Below, piece by piece: positions 36,191-45,449 of a stretch of 64,000 nt of DNA. Positions within the stretch are counted from its first letter, which is position 1; each line of letters begins with the position of its first letter. A model generated the notes under the pieces. That model did not search any database. It was given only the letters and a program-made list of their open reading frames with translations, and was not told the DNA's origin. The position numbers and the translations under genes were made by a program. Source of the DNA: an uncultured Clostridia bacterium (GTDB lineage Bacteria > Bacillota > Clostridia > UBA1381); assembly GCA_947624485.1 (NCBI GenBank), contig CANQKM010000008.1:62001-126000 (forward strand). Direction: 5' to 3'.

Positions 36191-36487
36191 TTACTCGATT
36201 GTGAGAATATCAACAAAGCCGGTAATATCGAATACTTCCATGATTGTTTCGTTCACGCCGGTAATCTTCATCGTACCCTTTGTGTTCATGATTTTCTGCG
36301 CCTTTAAGAGTACGCGAAGTCCCGCCGACGAGATGTATTCGAGGTCGGTGAAGTCCAGGCAAAGCTCCGTCGCGCCGCCAAGAGCCGTGTCGAGAGCCGC
36401 TTCAAGCTCGGGCGCGGTAACCGTGTCAAGTCTGCCCGATAAAGCGAGCGTTACTTTTCCGTTTTCGTTTGTTTGATTGATTGTCAT
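36191..36487 (-). CDS. STAS anti-sigma-factor antagonist (RsbV/SpoIIAA-like)
   Basis: 98 residues, a single STAS domain. LEYISSAGLRVLLKAQK carries the conserved phospho-acceptor Ser (S53 or S54). It is presumably the free target of the kinase and phosphatase domains of the adjacent large receptor. AAGGAGAG precedes the ATG. The SSAGLR block is shared with the STAS parts of both kinase fusions. No sigma factor gene occurs in the cluster. Confidence 0.93.
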   Translation of the reverse strand: MTINQTNENGKVTLALSGRLDTVTAPELEAALDTALGGATELCLDFTDLEYISSAGLRVLLKAQKIMNTKGTMKITGVNETIMEVFDITGFVDILTIE

Positions 36488-36549
36488 AATAAATCTCTCC
36501 TTAATATTTATTATATTAAATTTTTACAAATTTAAGCGTATATCAGCGG

Positions 36550-37725
36550 TCAGAATTTCACCGCGCCTATTAAGTTCTCCGCGTTCGGGAAGAACGTCTG
36601 TCTGCTTATACCGATAAGCGTTTCCTTCAGCTGCTGCGGGTTTGACTTGTTCACGGCTGACGCGACGGTGAATTTCATCATGCCGAACGCCGTCAGAAGA
36701 CCGTTCATCTTCTTAAGCCCCTCTTCTCCGAGAGAGCCGAACCGCGCCTTTACGAGATCGTTCCACAGTCTTACGCCGGTCTCGTAGTCTATGCCCATTA
36801 TCTGTACCGCTCTCTGGGGCGCTCTGCCTCCGGCAATCACGTGCGTGAGAGCCATGCCCATGTAATCGAAAACGGGGTGACCGTATGTGATGTCCGCCAT
36901 ATCTATAAACACAAGCTCTCCGCCCTGGACCATCACGTTTTTCGGGTGAATGTCGCCGTGGACGAATGTGTTCCTGTCTGGGACACTGTTTATTATTTCA
37001 TGCAGGATCCCGATTTCATCAGCCGTGAGAAGCTCCGCCATTTCGTCAGCCCATTGGTTGTATAAGCCCTTTATGTTCGACAGACGGCTCGTGTCCGCCT
37101 CGGTCGTGTGGAGCGTGTTTACAAGCTCGATATACTTCTTTGAATATTCGTCGTACTTGTCGGGATTCTTGGCAAGTACATTTCCCAGCGTGTCGGCGTT
37201 TAAAAGCTCGAACACCGAGCCGTAGCAGCTGCCGCATTTCACCACGTCAAACGGAATAGCCGTCGGAACCCCTGCCACAAACGCGTTTCTCGCGTACTCT
37301 ATTTCACGCTCTATCTCGGCGAGCGGCTCTGTTTCGGCGTACATTTTCAAAATCGTGTCGCCGTTAAGACGGTAAACCGTGCCGTGACCGCCCTTGCCGA
37401 TTATCTCGCAGCCCTCGACCGAAATCTCGCGGAACGCTTTTTTCATGTCGATAATGTCGATAAAGCCGGTCATGCTGAAAATATCGTACACCTCCGGCGA
37501 CGCGTTTATTATTTTCGAGTCCTCGACGGTTTTTTTGAGCTTTAAGATAACTCTTAATCCCGCGCTCGAGATATATTCCGTGTCAGCCGCGTCGAGAATC
37601 ACGCTTTTTGCGCCGCACTCCCCGATCGCCGCGAACAATTCCTTATCGACGTCGGACGCGTTGTTCGAGTCGATTCTTTTTAATAATTTAACTGTCAAAA
37701 TTCCGTCACTGTAAGAGTGTTCCAT
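36550..37725 (-). CDS. STAS domain fused to an APH/choline-kinase-like kinase (paralogue B)
   Basis: 391 residues, collinear with paralogue A at 29784-30968. STAS 1-98 (TEYISSAGLRVIL), kinase from about 105: IGKGGHGTVYRLNGDTILKMY, catalytic HGDIHPKN (256-263), metal site FIDMADI. Second metal Asp differs (IDMAD here, IDMDE in A). The substrate is unknown; the STAS part should let it dock with the RsbW-type domain nearby. GGAGGT lies 11 nt before the ATG. Gap to the NlpC/P60 gene upstream is only 20 bp. Confidence 0.85.
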   Translation of the reverse strand: MEHSYSDGILTVKLLKRIDSNNASDVDKELFAAIGECGAKSVILDAADTEYISSAGLRVILKLKKTVEDSKIINASPEVYDIFSMTGFIDIIDMKKAFREISVEGCEIIGKGGHGTVYRLNGDTILKMYAETEPLAEIEREIEYARNAFVAGVPTAIPFDVVKCGSCYGSVFELLNADTLGNVLAKNPDKYDEYSKKYIELVNTLHTTEADTSRLSNIKGLYNQWADEMAELLTADEIGILHEIINSVPDRNTFVHGDIHPKNVMVQGGELVFIDMADITYGHPVFDYMGMALTHVIAGGRAPQRAVQIMGIDYETGVRLWNDLVKARFGSLGEEGLKKMNGLLTAFGMMKFTVASAVNKSNPQQLKETLIGISRQTFFPNAENLIGAVKF

Positions 37726-37745
37726 ATATGTCCATTACCTCCATA

Positions 37746-39317
37746 TTATTTTATAACCACGGCATGGCTTAAATTTCCGAGCCACGTCGAGCCGTTGCCG
37801 CGAAGTGTCGAAAGGTCGTTGACTATAACGCTTCTCGGCTTCACGATAACGCCCGGACGGTCGGGCGGCACGAGCGAGCTTACATCGTTTATCGTGTAAT
37901 ACAGCCCGTTGTCCTTGCCGAGGTAGAGCATTTCATGTCCCGGGAATATCAGTATCGCGCCCGCCGGGAGCGTGTCGAGGACGGCTTTCTTCTCGTCGTC
38001 CGTCATATCGGACATAACCGTCACGTCAGCCGGCATTGCCGACTGCCACGTCGTATTTCTCGGAATTTCGAGACCGAAGCAGCGGTACACCTCGCGCGCG
38101 TAGGACGAGCAGTCCTGTGAGTTCATCATGCCGCCCCAGCCGTAACGGTTGCCGAGCGACTTAAACGCCTGCGTGACAACGTTCGCGGTAGAGTAGGGGA
38201 GGTAGCCGACGTTCACGTCGCGGTTCGCGGGAATGAGAGCGTTCTTTTGGTAAAAGCTTCCGTCCTTGTTCCGCGCGGGCATTTTAACGACGTAATTGTT
38301 CCACGGCAGCCTGTACGACACCGTGCCGGTCTCGTCCGTAACGAGCGGCAGAACCGTTCCCATCGTGAGCATTTTCTCGTTCAGATCCGCGTCCGCGCTC
38401 GGCTCAAGGTATACCTTTTCACCCGTCACGACAAGAAATTTGTCGGGATTTAAGTATTTTTCCCACTCCGTCTTGTCGGCGCAAACACCTATATCCTCCG
38501 TCGGAACCCAGCCGGAGCAGCACCGGCTCCTTGCCATTGTGAATTTGCCGTCGCCCGTTGTGAACAGCAGCACGAGCGGCTCGTTCACTGCCACGCCGCT
38601 CGAAACGAGGTTATCCCATTCGGGATCGGACGGATCGTCGGACAGGTAATCCTCGTACGGGTACGCCTTCATGACCGTCCTGTTTACCGCGAAGCCGAAT
38701 CTGTACGGCATATTATCTGTTACCGGCGAATTGCGTATGTTTTCACGTATCGCCTCGTAATAGCTTTCCGGAACGGGTTCGCCGTTTAAGTAAAGTCCCG
38801 CGGGCGACTCAAAATCCGCGTTAAGCTCCGCAAGCATAACTCCGTTATATGTGCCTTCCACAGCGGCGAGGTCGTTTGTGTACGTTTCGGGAGTGTCAAG
38901 AACCTTGCGGTTAAACGCCGCGATTTCATCTTCCGTCATAACAATTTCGTCCGAGCAGTTTTCCTTATTGTGCCAGAACGACGCAGCGCACATCTCGCTC
39001 GTAACGTTCGGAGCTTTAACGGTGCCGTCCATATTGTTAAGCACGTCGCCCACTCCGCGCGTGTAGTCCGACATAATAACCTCACCGACGGGACGAAGAC
39101 CGCTGCTCCATTGGAACAGCTTCGCCTTTGCCGCATCGTCGGGCGCGAGCGTGTCAAGTACGTTTTTAAGCTCGCCTTCGTCAAATTTTTTCGCGTCTAT
39201 GAGCGCGCCGCTGTCGTTGTAGTACGCGCATATATACATAACGTCATCCGCCGCGTGCGATACGGGCGCAATGACTGCCGCAGCGATCAGCGCGGCGGCA
39301 ATGGCTTTAAGTTTCAT
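37746..39317 (-). CDS. Secreted NlpC/P60 peptidase with SH3-like domains
   Basis: 523 residues. Signal peptide (AIAAALIAAAVIAPVSHA), an N-terminal domain of about 230 residues, SH3-like domains (about 240-370; GWVPTEDIGVC), and an NlpC/P60 cysteine peptidase with catalytic C403 in QDCSSYAREVYRCFG and H461 in FPGHEMLYLG. Such enzymes cut gamma-D-Glu-diaminopimelate bonds in peptidoglycan (YkfC/DvlA type). It heads the co-oriented run leading into the partner-switching genes and has its own strong promoter. Confidence 0.88.
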   Translation of the reverse strand: MKLKAIAAALIAAAVIAPVSHAADDVMYICAYYNDSGALIDAKKFDEGELKNVLDTLAPDDAAKAKLFQWSSGLRPVGEVIMSDYTRGVGDVLNNMDGTVKAPNVTSEMCAASFWHNKENCSDEIVMTEDEIAAFNRKVLDTPETYTNDLAAVEGTYNGVMLAELNADFESPAGLYLNGEPVPESYYEAIRENIRNSPVTDNMPYRFGFAVNRTVMKAYPYEDYLSDDPSDPEWDNLVSSGVAVNEPLVLLFTTGDGKFTMARSRCCSGWVPTEDIGVCADKTEWEKYLNPDKFLVVTGEKVYLEPSADADLNEKMLTMGTVLPLVTDETGTVSYRLPWNNYVVKMPARNKDGSFYQKNALIPANRDVNVGYLPYSTANVVTQAFKSLGNRYGWGGMMNSQDCSSYAREVYRCFGLEIPRNTTWQSAMPADVTVMSDMTDDEKKAVLDTLPAGAILIFPGHEMLYLGKDNGLYYTINDVSSLVPPDRPGVIVKPRSVIVNDLSTLRGNGSTWLGNLSHAVVIK

Positions 39318-39397
39318 TTTATTCGCTCCTTTTGCCGCCCGCCGGCGGCAAAAAAATTTATATCAGTCTTTTATCGTGTCACAGTCAATACACAACA

Positions 39398-39426
39398 ATT
39401 ATACCACATTTTAATCAAAAAATCAA
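39398..39426 (-). promoter_or_regulatory. Promoter of the NlpC/P60-partner-switching run
   Basis: Minus strand: TTGATT (39426-39421), 17 bp, TATAAT (39403-39398). The -35 region TTGATTTTTTGA matches that of STAS-kinase A. Confidence 0.8.
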
Positions 39427-39485
39427 TACTTTGTACATGAACGCCGCCCTTTGCGGCGCGAAACGCTTTGCATTCGGACGCATAA

Positions 39486-41921
39486 TCACTCAATACCGAC
39501 CGATCTTCCGCTTACGGGGAAGTCAAAATACGTGTCGGGGTACGGCTCATCCGCGAGCGTGAAGTGCCACCACTCCGTATCGAGCGGCTTAAAGCCGTTT
39601 TCAAGCATTATATCGCGCAGAATATTTCTGTTTTGTATCTGTTCCTCCGTCAGTTCGCCCGTGTAATCGGGGTGGGAAAGCTCGCCGAAATAGTCGAACG
39701 TGCCGCCCATGTCAAGCTCCTTGCCCGTACTCATGTCAAACAGCGTGAGGTCAACCGTGCTGCCCCTGCTGTGACCTGATTTTTCGGCGATGTAGCCCTG
39801 GTCGAACAGCACCGATTTGTCAAGCTCGGGGTAGAAATACGCCTTCATACGCGTGTCGTCCGTGTCCTCCGCCCACTCGACAAAGTTTTGAACCGCCGTC
39901 TGCGGACGGTACGCGTCGTAGATTTTGAGCCTGTAACCCTTTTCCACAGCGTCGTCCGACGCGTTTTTGAGCGCGGCTGCCGCTTCCTTTGTCAAAAGCG
40001 CGCACGGCTCTTCATAGCCGTCAATTCTGTCGCCGACAAAGTTATATGTGGAATAATATCTTATTTCCATTATCGCGTCGGGAACGGCTTCCGCGAGCGA
40101 AACGAAGCCGGACGCGTCCGTTGCCGCCGTTTGCTCCGCGCCCGTGTCCGAGGTGAGCGCGACGCCGCTTATCATCGCGGCAAATTCCGCGCGCGTTATG
40201 CCCGATTTCGGAGCGAGCGTGCCGTCGCCGTAGCCGTGCATAACGCCTGTGCCGCACGCCCACTGCAAAGCGGGAAATGCGTATTCGCTTATTTCGTCCG
40301 CGTCGGTAAAGCTTAAAATATTCGTATCCTCACCGACCGACACATCCGCGCCGATGTACTGCATATATCTGTACAGTATCGCCGCGGTCTGCTCGCGCGT
40401 GACGTTTTCGCCGGGACGGAACGTGCCGTCCGTAAATCCCGACACTATGCCGTTTTCCGCCGCCCAAGCGACATACGGAGCGTAATACGCGTCCGCGTCA
40501 ATATCTGTAAACGCCGTTGAAACGTCCGCCGTTTCAGCCGCGCCCATGCGGCCTATTATCGTTGTGACCATGCCGCGCGTAAGCGCCGCCTTCGGCGCAA
40601 ATTCCGTTTCCGTTACGCCACTCATAAGTCCTTCATTATACACCGCCTTAATCACGTTATAGAACCAATCGGCTGCTTTTACGTCCGTGAACGGGAAAGC
40701 GCCCGCTTCGGGTATGTCTGTAGACTCCGGCTCAACCGATATTTTCTTTACGAGATTTCCGTCCGCGTCAACGTAGCCGTATTTTTCGCTGTCGTATGTC
40801 ACGGTCTTGCCGTCCGACACAACCGAAACGCCCGTAAGCTCCGCCAATGACGCGAATGTCGCGCCCTCCGCGGTAAATGTGCTGCTTCCGTCAATATCTG
40901 CTTCTACCTGCCCCAGGTAGGTGGGAGCGACGCCGTAGCCGGCTGCGGTGTCGCCCGCCTTTGACGTAAGCGAACCGCCGTTTGAAAGCTCTATTTTTCC
41001 GTTGCCGTAATTTTCGCCGTTGTAAATCATAAGTCCGGCGGCGTAGTATTTTTCTCCCGTGCCGGGAACCGACAAGGTCACGCTCGAATTATCCTTTATT
41101 ATAAGATGATTCACCGCGCTGCCGCAGCTTGTGCTTTCCTCCGCGTTATCACATCTGCCGCTTTTCGCGGCGACATGCGAGCCGCCGCTGACGGTAAGCG
41201 TATGAGGCTCTGTACCGGGATAGTCCGCGACTATGCCGAAGCTTCCATTGTAAGCGTTGCCGCCGACGGCGTTTAACTCGGCGATAGATATGTTAATGTC
41301 GTCGTAAGCGCCTATCGCACAAGAGGTTCCTCTCGGTCTGTCCTCCGTTACAGCCTTGTCGTACGTGATGTTTCCGCCGTAAACGGTAAGACTGCCCTTG
41401 CCCGTTATATCTATATCCTTGCCGACTCCCGCGTCGATGATGCCCCAGCTGTCTATGTTCACGCCGCCGCCCGCGGTGACGGTGAGAGAGCCGTCTACAT
41501 TTATCGTATTGTTTCCGCAGCAATATATGCCCGAAGTACCGCCGATATGTTCGCTCAGCACAATGCCGGAAACTGCGCTGTGAACCGACGGACTTGCGCC
41601 TTCGGGAACATAGAGCGTCGTGCCTTCGCCGAGAGCCAAGCCGTCCTCGCAGTTCGTGTAGAATTGGAAATCCGACGTGAGCGTCAGCTTGTTTTTCTCG
41701 CATACCGCGCCGGGTACCTCCACGGGATCCGAAAATGTTACCTCTCCTGTCGGAAAGCTGTGACTGAATTTCTTGTAGAACTTAGCCGTTTCGCCGTCGT
41801 AGTAAATCCCGTAATCGACCGCCGCGGACTGCCCGTTATCGGCGAGTACCGTTAAGGGCATGAGCGCGCAGGCGATCGCCGCGGTCAATATGTACGATAT
41901 AACTTTTTTTATTTTCTTCAT
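39486..41921 (-). CDS. Surface protein: SLH repeats fused to a VanX-type D-Ala-D-Ala dipeptidase
   Basis: 811 residues. Signal peptide (ISYILTAAIACALMPLTVLA), a beta-rich region to about 400 like carbohydrate-binding or right-handed helix proteins, three SLH domains (about 405-590; GLMSGVTETEFAPKAALTRG, GIVSGFTDGTFRPGENVTRE, GVMHGYGDGTLAPKSGITRA), and a C-terminal peptidase M15D domain. Active-site residues are present: IYDAYRP Arg, H717 and D724 in SGHSRGSTVD, E783 and H786 in TEWWHF. SLH domains anchor to pyruvylated wall polymer. The combination with a dipeptidase is unusual. Own promoter at 42021-42049. Confidence 0.9.
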   Translation of the reverse strand: MKKIKKVISYILTAAIACALMPLTVLADNGQSAAVDYGIYYDGETAKFYKKFSHSFPTGEVTFSDPVEVPGAVCEKNKLTLTSDFQFYTNCEDGLALGEGTTLYVPEGASPSVHSAVSGIVLSEHIGGTSGIYCCGNNTINVDGSLTVTAGGGVNIDSWGIIDAGVGKDIDITGKGSLTVYGGNITYDKAVTEDRPRGTSCAIGAYDDINISIAELNAVGGNAYNGSFGIVADYPGTEPHTLTVSGGSHVAAKSGRCDNAEESTSCGSAVNHLIIKDNSSVTLSVPGTGEKYYAAGLMIYNGENYGNGKIELSNGGSLTSKAGDTAAGYGVAPTYLGQVEADIDGSSTFTAEGATFASLAELTGVSVVSDGKTVTYDSEKYGYVDADGNLVKKISVEPESTDIPEAGAFPFTDVKAADWFYNVIKAVYNEGLMSGVTETEFAPKAALTRGMVTTIIGRMGAAETADVSTAFTDIDADAYYAPYVAWAAENGIVSGFTDGTFRPGENVTREQTAAILYRYMQYIGADVSVGEDTNILSFTDADEISEYAFPALQWACGTGVMHGYGDGTLAPKSGITRAEFAAMISGVALTSDTGAEQTAATDASGFVSLAEAVPDAIMEIRYYSTYNFVGDRIDGYEEPCALLTKEAAAALKNASDDAVEKGYRLKIYDAYRPQTAVQNFVEWAEDTDDTRMKAYFYPELDKSVLFDQGYIAEKSGHSRGSTVDLTLFDMSTGKELDMGGTFDYFGELSHPDYTGELTEEQIQNRNILRDIMLENGFKPLDTEWWHFTLADEPYPDTYFDFPVSGRSVGIE

Positions 41922-42020
41922 TGTTGCTGTCCTCCGTTCGCATGATTTATTTTATACAGATAACGGAAATTATGTAAACCTCCGTCGTGCCTTAATGTGC
42001 ATTTCGGCACACCCAATATA

Positions 42021-42049
42021 ATTATATCACATTTACGGACGACGCTCAA
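42021..42049 (-). promoter_or_regulatory. Promoter of the SLH-dipeptidase gene
   Basis: Minus strand: TTGAGC (42049-42044), 17 bp, TATAAT (42026-42021), about 100 bp before the start codon, leaving a 5' leader. Confidence 0.7.
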
Positions 42050-42110
42050 TTCTTTTTACGTCAAATAGTCTACATTTCATGCCATGCGTCAAAAAATACC
42101 GCATACCCTA

Positions 42111-42139
42111 TTGCAATACGCGCAGTTTTATTATATAAT
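42111..42139 (+). promoter_or_regulatory. Promoter of the second MATE gene
   Basis: TTGCAA (42111-42116), 17 bp, TATAAT (42134-42139). Confidence 0.75.
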
Positions 42140-42171
42140 GATACAGGTTATATGCAAAAGGAGAGATATTG

Positions 42172-43551
42172 ATGGAACAAGCAAGAGAAAACAAGATGGG
42201 TACGATGCCGATAAACAAGCTGCTCATCACAATGGCGCTGCCGATGGTAATATCGATGCTCGTGCAGTCGCTTTACAATATAGTAGACAGCGTATTCGTG
42301 TCGAGGCTGTCGGAGAACGCGCTCACAGCCGTGTCGATGGCGTTCCCGATGCAGAACCTCATGATTTCGGTGGGTTCCGGTTTGGGCGTAGGTATGAACG
42401 CGCTTCTGTCGCGCTCGCTCGGACAGAAAAACTACAAGGCGGCGAACAAGGTCGCGATGAACGGACTGTTCCTCGAGGCAATAGGCTGCATACTGTTTAT
42501 ACTTATAGGAATATTCTTAGTAAAGCCGTTTTTCGCGGCGCAGACAAACGACGCGGAAATAGCGAGTCTCGGCGTTTCGTACACGCAGATATGTCTTATA
42601 CTTTCGGTCGGAATATTCGGACAGTTCACCTTCGAGCGAATGCTGCAGAGTACGGGACGCACGCTGTACACGATGATAACGCAGATCACGGGCGCGGTCA
42701 TAAACATTATCCTCGATCCTATCATGATTTTCGGTCTGCTCGGTATGCCGAAAATGGGCGTTGCGGGCGCGGCTGTCGCGACGGTAACGGGACAGATCGG
42801 AGCGGGCATACTCGCGTGTATAATGAACATCAAGCGCAACCCCGACGTCAAGCTTGAATTTAAGGGCTTCCGCCCCGAAATTTCGTACATAAAGACAATC
42901 CTCGCCGTCGGCGTGCCGTCGATAATCATGGCGTCCGTCGGCTCGGTAATGACGTTCGGCATGAACATAATACTCGGTATGTACCTCGCGTCCTCGACCG
43001 CGGTCGCGGTGTTCGGCGTGTACTTCAAGCTCAACAGCTTCATATTCATGCCGATATTCGGTCTCAACAACGGCATGGTGCCTATCGTTTCCTACAACTA
43101 CGGCGCGCGCAAAAAAGACCGTATCGTAAAAACAATACGCTACTCCGCGATATACGCGGTATCGATGATGCTTATAGGCATCGCTCTGTTCTGGCTGATA
43201 CCGGACAAGCTGCTCGGACTGTTCAACGCGTCGCCCGAAATGCTAAACATAGGCACATGGGCGCTGCGCGTAATAAGCCTGAGCTTCGCGTTCGCGGGCG
43301 TGTGTATCATATTCTCATCGACATTCCAGGCGCTCGGACACGGCTTCCTCAGTATGTTCGTGTCAATCGTGCGCCAGCTCGTCGTGCTGCTGCCGTCGGC
43401 GTTCATTCTCGCGTGGCTCGGCGGTATAAACGCGGTATGGTGGTCGTACCCGATAGCGGAAATTTTCTCGCTCGCGATGAGCCTTATATGCTTCCGCTAC
43501 CTTTACAACAAAATCATTAAGCCGCTCGACCTGCCTATAGAGCAAGACTGA
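42172..43551 (+). CDS. MATE-family efflux transporter
   Basis: 459 residues, about twelve membrane helices. N-terminal NKMGTMPINKLLITMALPMVISMLVQSLYNIVDSVFVS is typical of clostridial MATE pumps. It differs clearly from the MATE protein at 21594-22958, so it is not a recent duplicate. AAAGGAGAG precedes the ATG. It is single, with its own promoter and terminator; substrate unknown. Confidence 0.93.
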   Translation: MEQARENKMGTMPINKLLITMALPMVISMLVQSLYNIVDSVFVSRLSENALTAVSMAFPMQNLMISVGSGLGVGMNALLSRSLGQKNYKAANKVAMNGLFLEAIGCILFILIGIFLVKPFFAAQTNDAEIASLGVSYTQICLILSVGIFGQFTFERMLQSTGRTLYTMITQITGAVINIILDPIMIFGLLGMPKMGVAGAAVATVTGQIGAGILACIMNIKRNPDVKLEFKGFRPEISYIKTILAVGVPSIIMASVGSVMTFGMNIILGMYLASSTAVAVFGVYFKLNSFIFMPIFGLNNGMVPIVSYNYGARKKDRIVKTIRYSAIYAVSMMLIGIALFWLIPDKLLGLFNASPEMLNIGTWALRVISLSFAFAGVCIIFSSTFQALGHGFLSMFVSIVRQLVVLLPSAFILAWLGGINAVWWSYPIAEIFSLAMSLICFRYLYNKIIKPLDLPIEQD

Positions 43552-43564
43552 ACGGCGGTATTTT

Positions 43565-43609
43565 CGGCGGCGCGCTTCCCTTACAGCAAGGAACGCGCCG
43601 CCGTTTTTT
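43565..43609 (+). terminator. Terminator after the MATE gene
   Basis: CGGCGGCGCG (43565-43574) pairs with CGCGCCGCCG (43594-43603), followed by TTTTTT. Confidence 0.88.
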
Positions 43610-43618
43610 ATATTTATA

Positions 43619-43648
43619 TTGACTAATTCCCATATTTTGTGATATAAT
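43619..43648 (+). promoter_or_regulatory. Promoter of rnj
   Basis: TTGACT (43619-43624), 18 bp, TATAAT (43643-43648), leaving a 5' leader of about 50 nt. Confidence 0.75.
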
Positions 43649-43706
43649 AATAGTGTTGTAATAATGTTCGGAAAAATACAATGAAAACAGGAGGTTTAAT
43701 TTAATA

Positions 43707-45374
43707 GTGGCAAAAGCTAAAAAACTGAAAATCATACCATTGGGCGGTCTTGACGAGATCGGAAAAAATCTGACCGCCATTGAGTACGGAAACGAGATCA
43801 TAATGGTAGATTGCGGTATGGCTTTCCCCGATGACGATATGCCCGGTATAGATATGGTTATAAACGACATAACGTATCTTGAGAAAAACTATCAGAAGAT
43901 AAAGGGCGTTTTTTTGACGCACGGACACGAGGACCACATCGGAGGACTGCCTTATTTCCTGAAGTCGATAAACGTGCCTGTATACGGCACGCGGCTTACG
44001 ATAGGACTTGTCGAACACAAGCTGAAGGAACACAATCTGCTCTCGCGCGTAAAGCTGGTGCGCGTAAAGTACGGAACGGTCGTGAAGGCGGGACAGTGCT
44101 TCACGGTCGAGTTTGTACGCACAAATCACTCCATCGCCGACAGCGCGGCTCTCGCGATTAAGACGCCGGTGGGAATGGTCGTACACATGGGCGATTTTAA
44201 AATCGACACAACGCCGATTGTCGGCGAGATGATAGACCTTGCGCGTCTGGGTGAACTCGGCAACGAGGGTGTACTCGCGCTCATGTCGGACAGCACGAAC
44301 GTGGAGCGCAAGGGCTACACGATGAGTGAGCGCACAGTCGGGGAAAAGTTTGACAACATATTCCAGAACAGCAAAAAGCGCATTATAGTCGCGACCTTCG
44401 CCTCGAACGTACACCGCGTACAGCAGATTATCGACGCGGCTGTTAAAAACGGCAGAAAGGTCGCCGTTTCCGGCAGGAGCATGGAAAATATCGTTGAAAT
44501 TTCAATACTTTTGGGTTATATGAACGTACCCGAAGGCACGCTTATAGACATTGACAACATAAAAAAATACAGACCGAATCAAGTAGTTATTATTACAACC
44601 GGCTCGCAGGGTGAGCCAATGAGCGCGCTTACGCGTATGGCGTATTCGGACCACAGAAAGGTTGAAATCACGAAGGACGATCTTATCATCATCAGCGCAA
44701 CGCCCATTCCGGGAAATGAGCGCTCCATATCGAATGTCATAAACGAGCTGTTCAAGATAGGCTGCGAGGTCGTATACAGCGCGCTTACCGACGTGCATGT
44801 GTCGGGACACGCGTGCCAGGAGGAGTTAAAGCTCATACTCGCGCTGTTAAAGCCGAAATTCTTTATACCCGTACACGGCGAACGCCGCCACCTCGTGCTG
44901 CACAAGGAGCTTGCGGAGAGCGTCGGCATACCGTCCAAAAACAGCTTCATACTCGCGAACGGACGCATATTGGAGCTTGACTCGCGAAGCGCGAAGATGA
45001 ACGGAACGGTGCAGGCGGGTAAAATACTTGTGGACGGCTTGGGCGTCGGCGACGTCGGCAACATCGTTCTGCGCGACAGAAAGCATTTGAGCGAGGACGG
45101 ACTTATTATCGTCGTTGTGACGCTGTCGCGCGACGGCAAGCAGATGATTTCGCGTCCCGACGTTATATCGCGCGGCTTTGTTTACGTGCGCGAGGCGGAA
45201 AGTCTTATGGACGGCGTGCGCGCAGTCGCCGCCGAATGTGTGAACGCGAACCTCGGCAAACGCGGCATGGACTGGTCGCTGCTCAAGAGCGGTATGCGTT
45301 CCGCGGTGTCGCACTACATCTACGAGCAGACAATGCGCTCACCGATGATACTGCCGATTATCGAAGAAATTTAA
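43707..45374 (+). CDS. rnj: Ribonuclease J
   Basis: Metallo-beta-lactamase/beta-CASP ribonuclease with 5'-exo and endonuclease activity in mRNA decay and rRNA maturation. 555 residues, normal. Motifs: LKIIPLGGLDEIGKN, FLTHGHEDHIGG (HxHxDH), NHSIADSAALAI, MGDFKID, SDSTN, SGRSMEN and TGSQGEP of the beta-CASP domain, and SGHACQEELK. Starts with GTG after AGGAGG. Whether it is J1 or J2 cannot be told from one copy. Confidence 0.95.
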   Translation: MAKAKKLKIIPLGGLDEIGKNLTAIEYGNEIIMVDCGMAFPDDDMPGIDMVINDITYLEKNYQKIKGVFLTHGHEDHIGGLPYFLKSINVPVYGTRLTIGLVEHKLKEHNLLSRVKLVRVKYGTVVKAGQCFTVEFVRTNHSIADSAALAIKTPVGMVVHMGDFKIDTTPIVGEMIDLARLGELGNEGVLALMSDSTNVERKGYTMSERTVGEKFDNIFQNSKKRIIVATFASNVHRVQQIIDAAVKNGRKVAVSGRSMENIVEISILLGYMNVPEGTLIDIDNIKKYRPNQVVIITTGSQGEPMSALTRMAYSDHRKVEITKDDLIIISATPIPGNERSISNVINELFKIGCEVVYSALTDVHVSGHACQEELKLILALLKPKFFIPVHGERRHLVLHKELAESVGIPSKNSFILANGRILELDSRSAKMNGTVQAGKILVDGLGVGDVGNIVLRDRKHLSEDGLIIVVVTLSRDGKQMISRPDVISRGFVYVREAESLMDGVRAVAAECVNANLGKRGMDWSLLKSGMRSAVSHYIYEQTMRSPMILPIIEEI

Positions 45375-45379
45375 AGAAT

Positions 45380-45405
45380 AAAGGGATTGCGTACGCAATC
45401 CCTTT
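45380..45405 (+). terminator. Terminator after rnj
   Basis: Perfect 26-bp palindrome with half-site AAAGGGATTGCGT. The T-tract is short (CCCTTT), so efficiency is uncertain. Confidence 0.65.
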
Positions 45406-45449
45406 CACATTCAATTTATAAATTTTAATAAAGAGAGGAATGATCTGCC

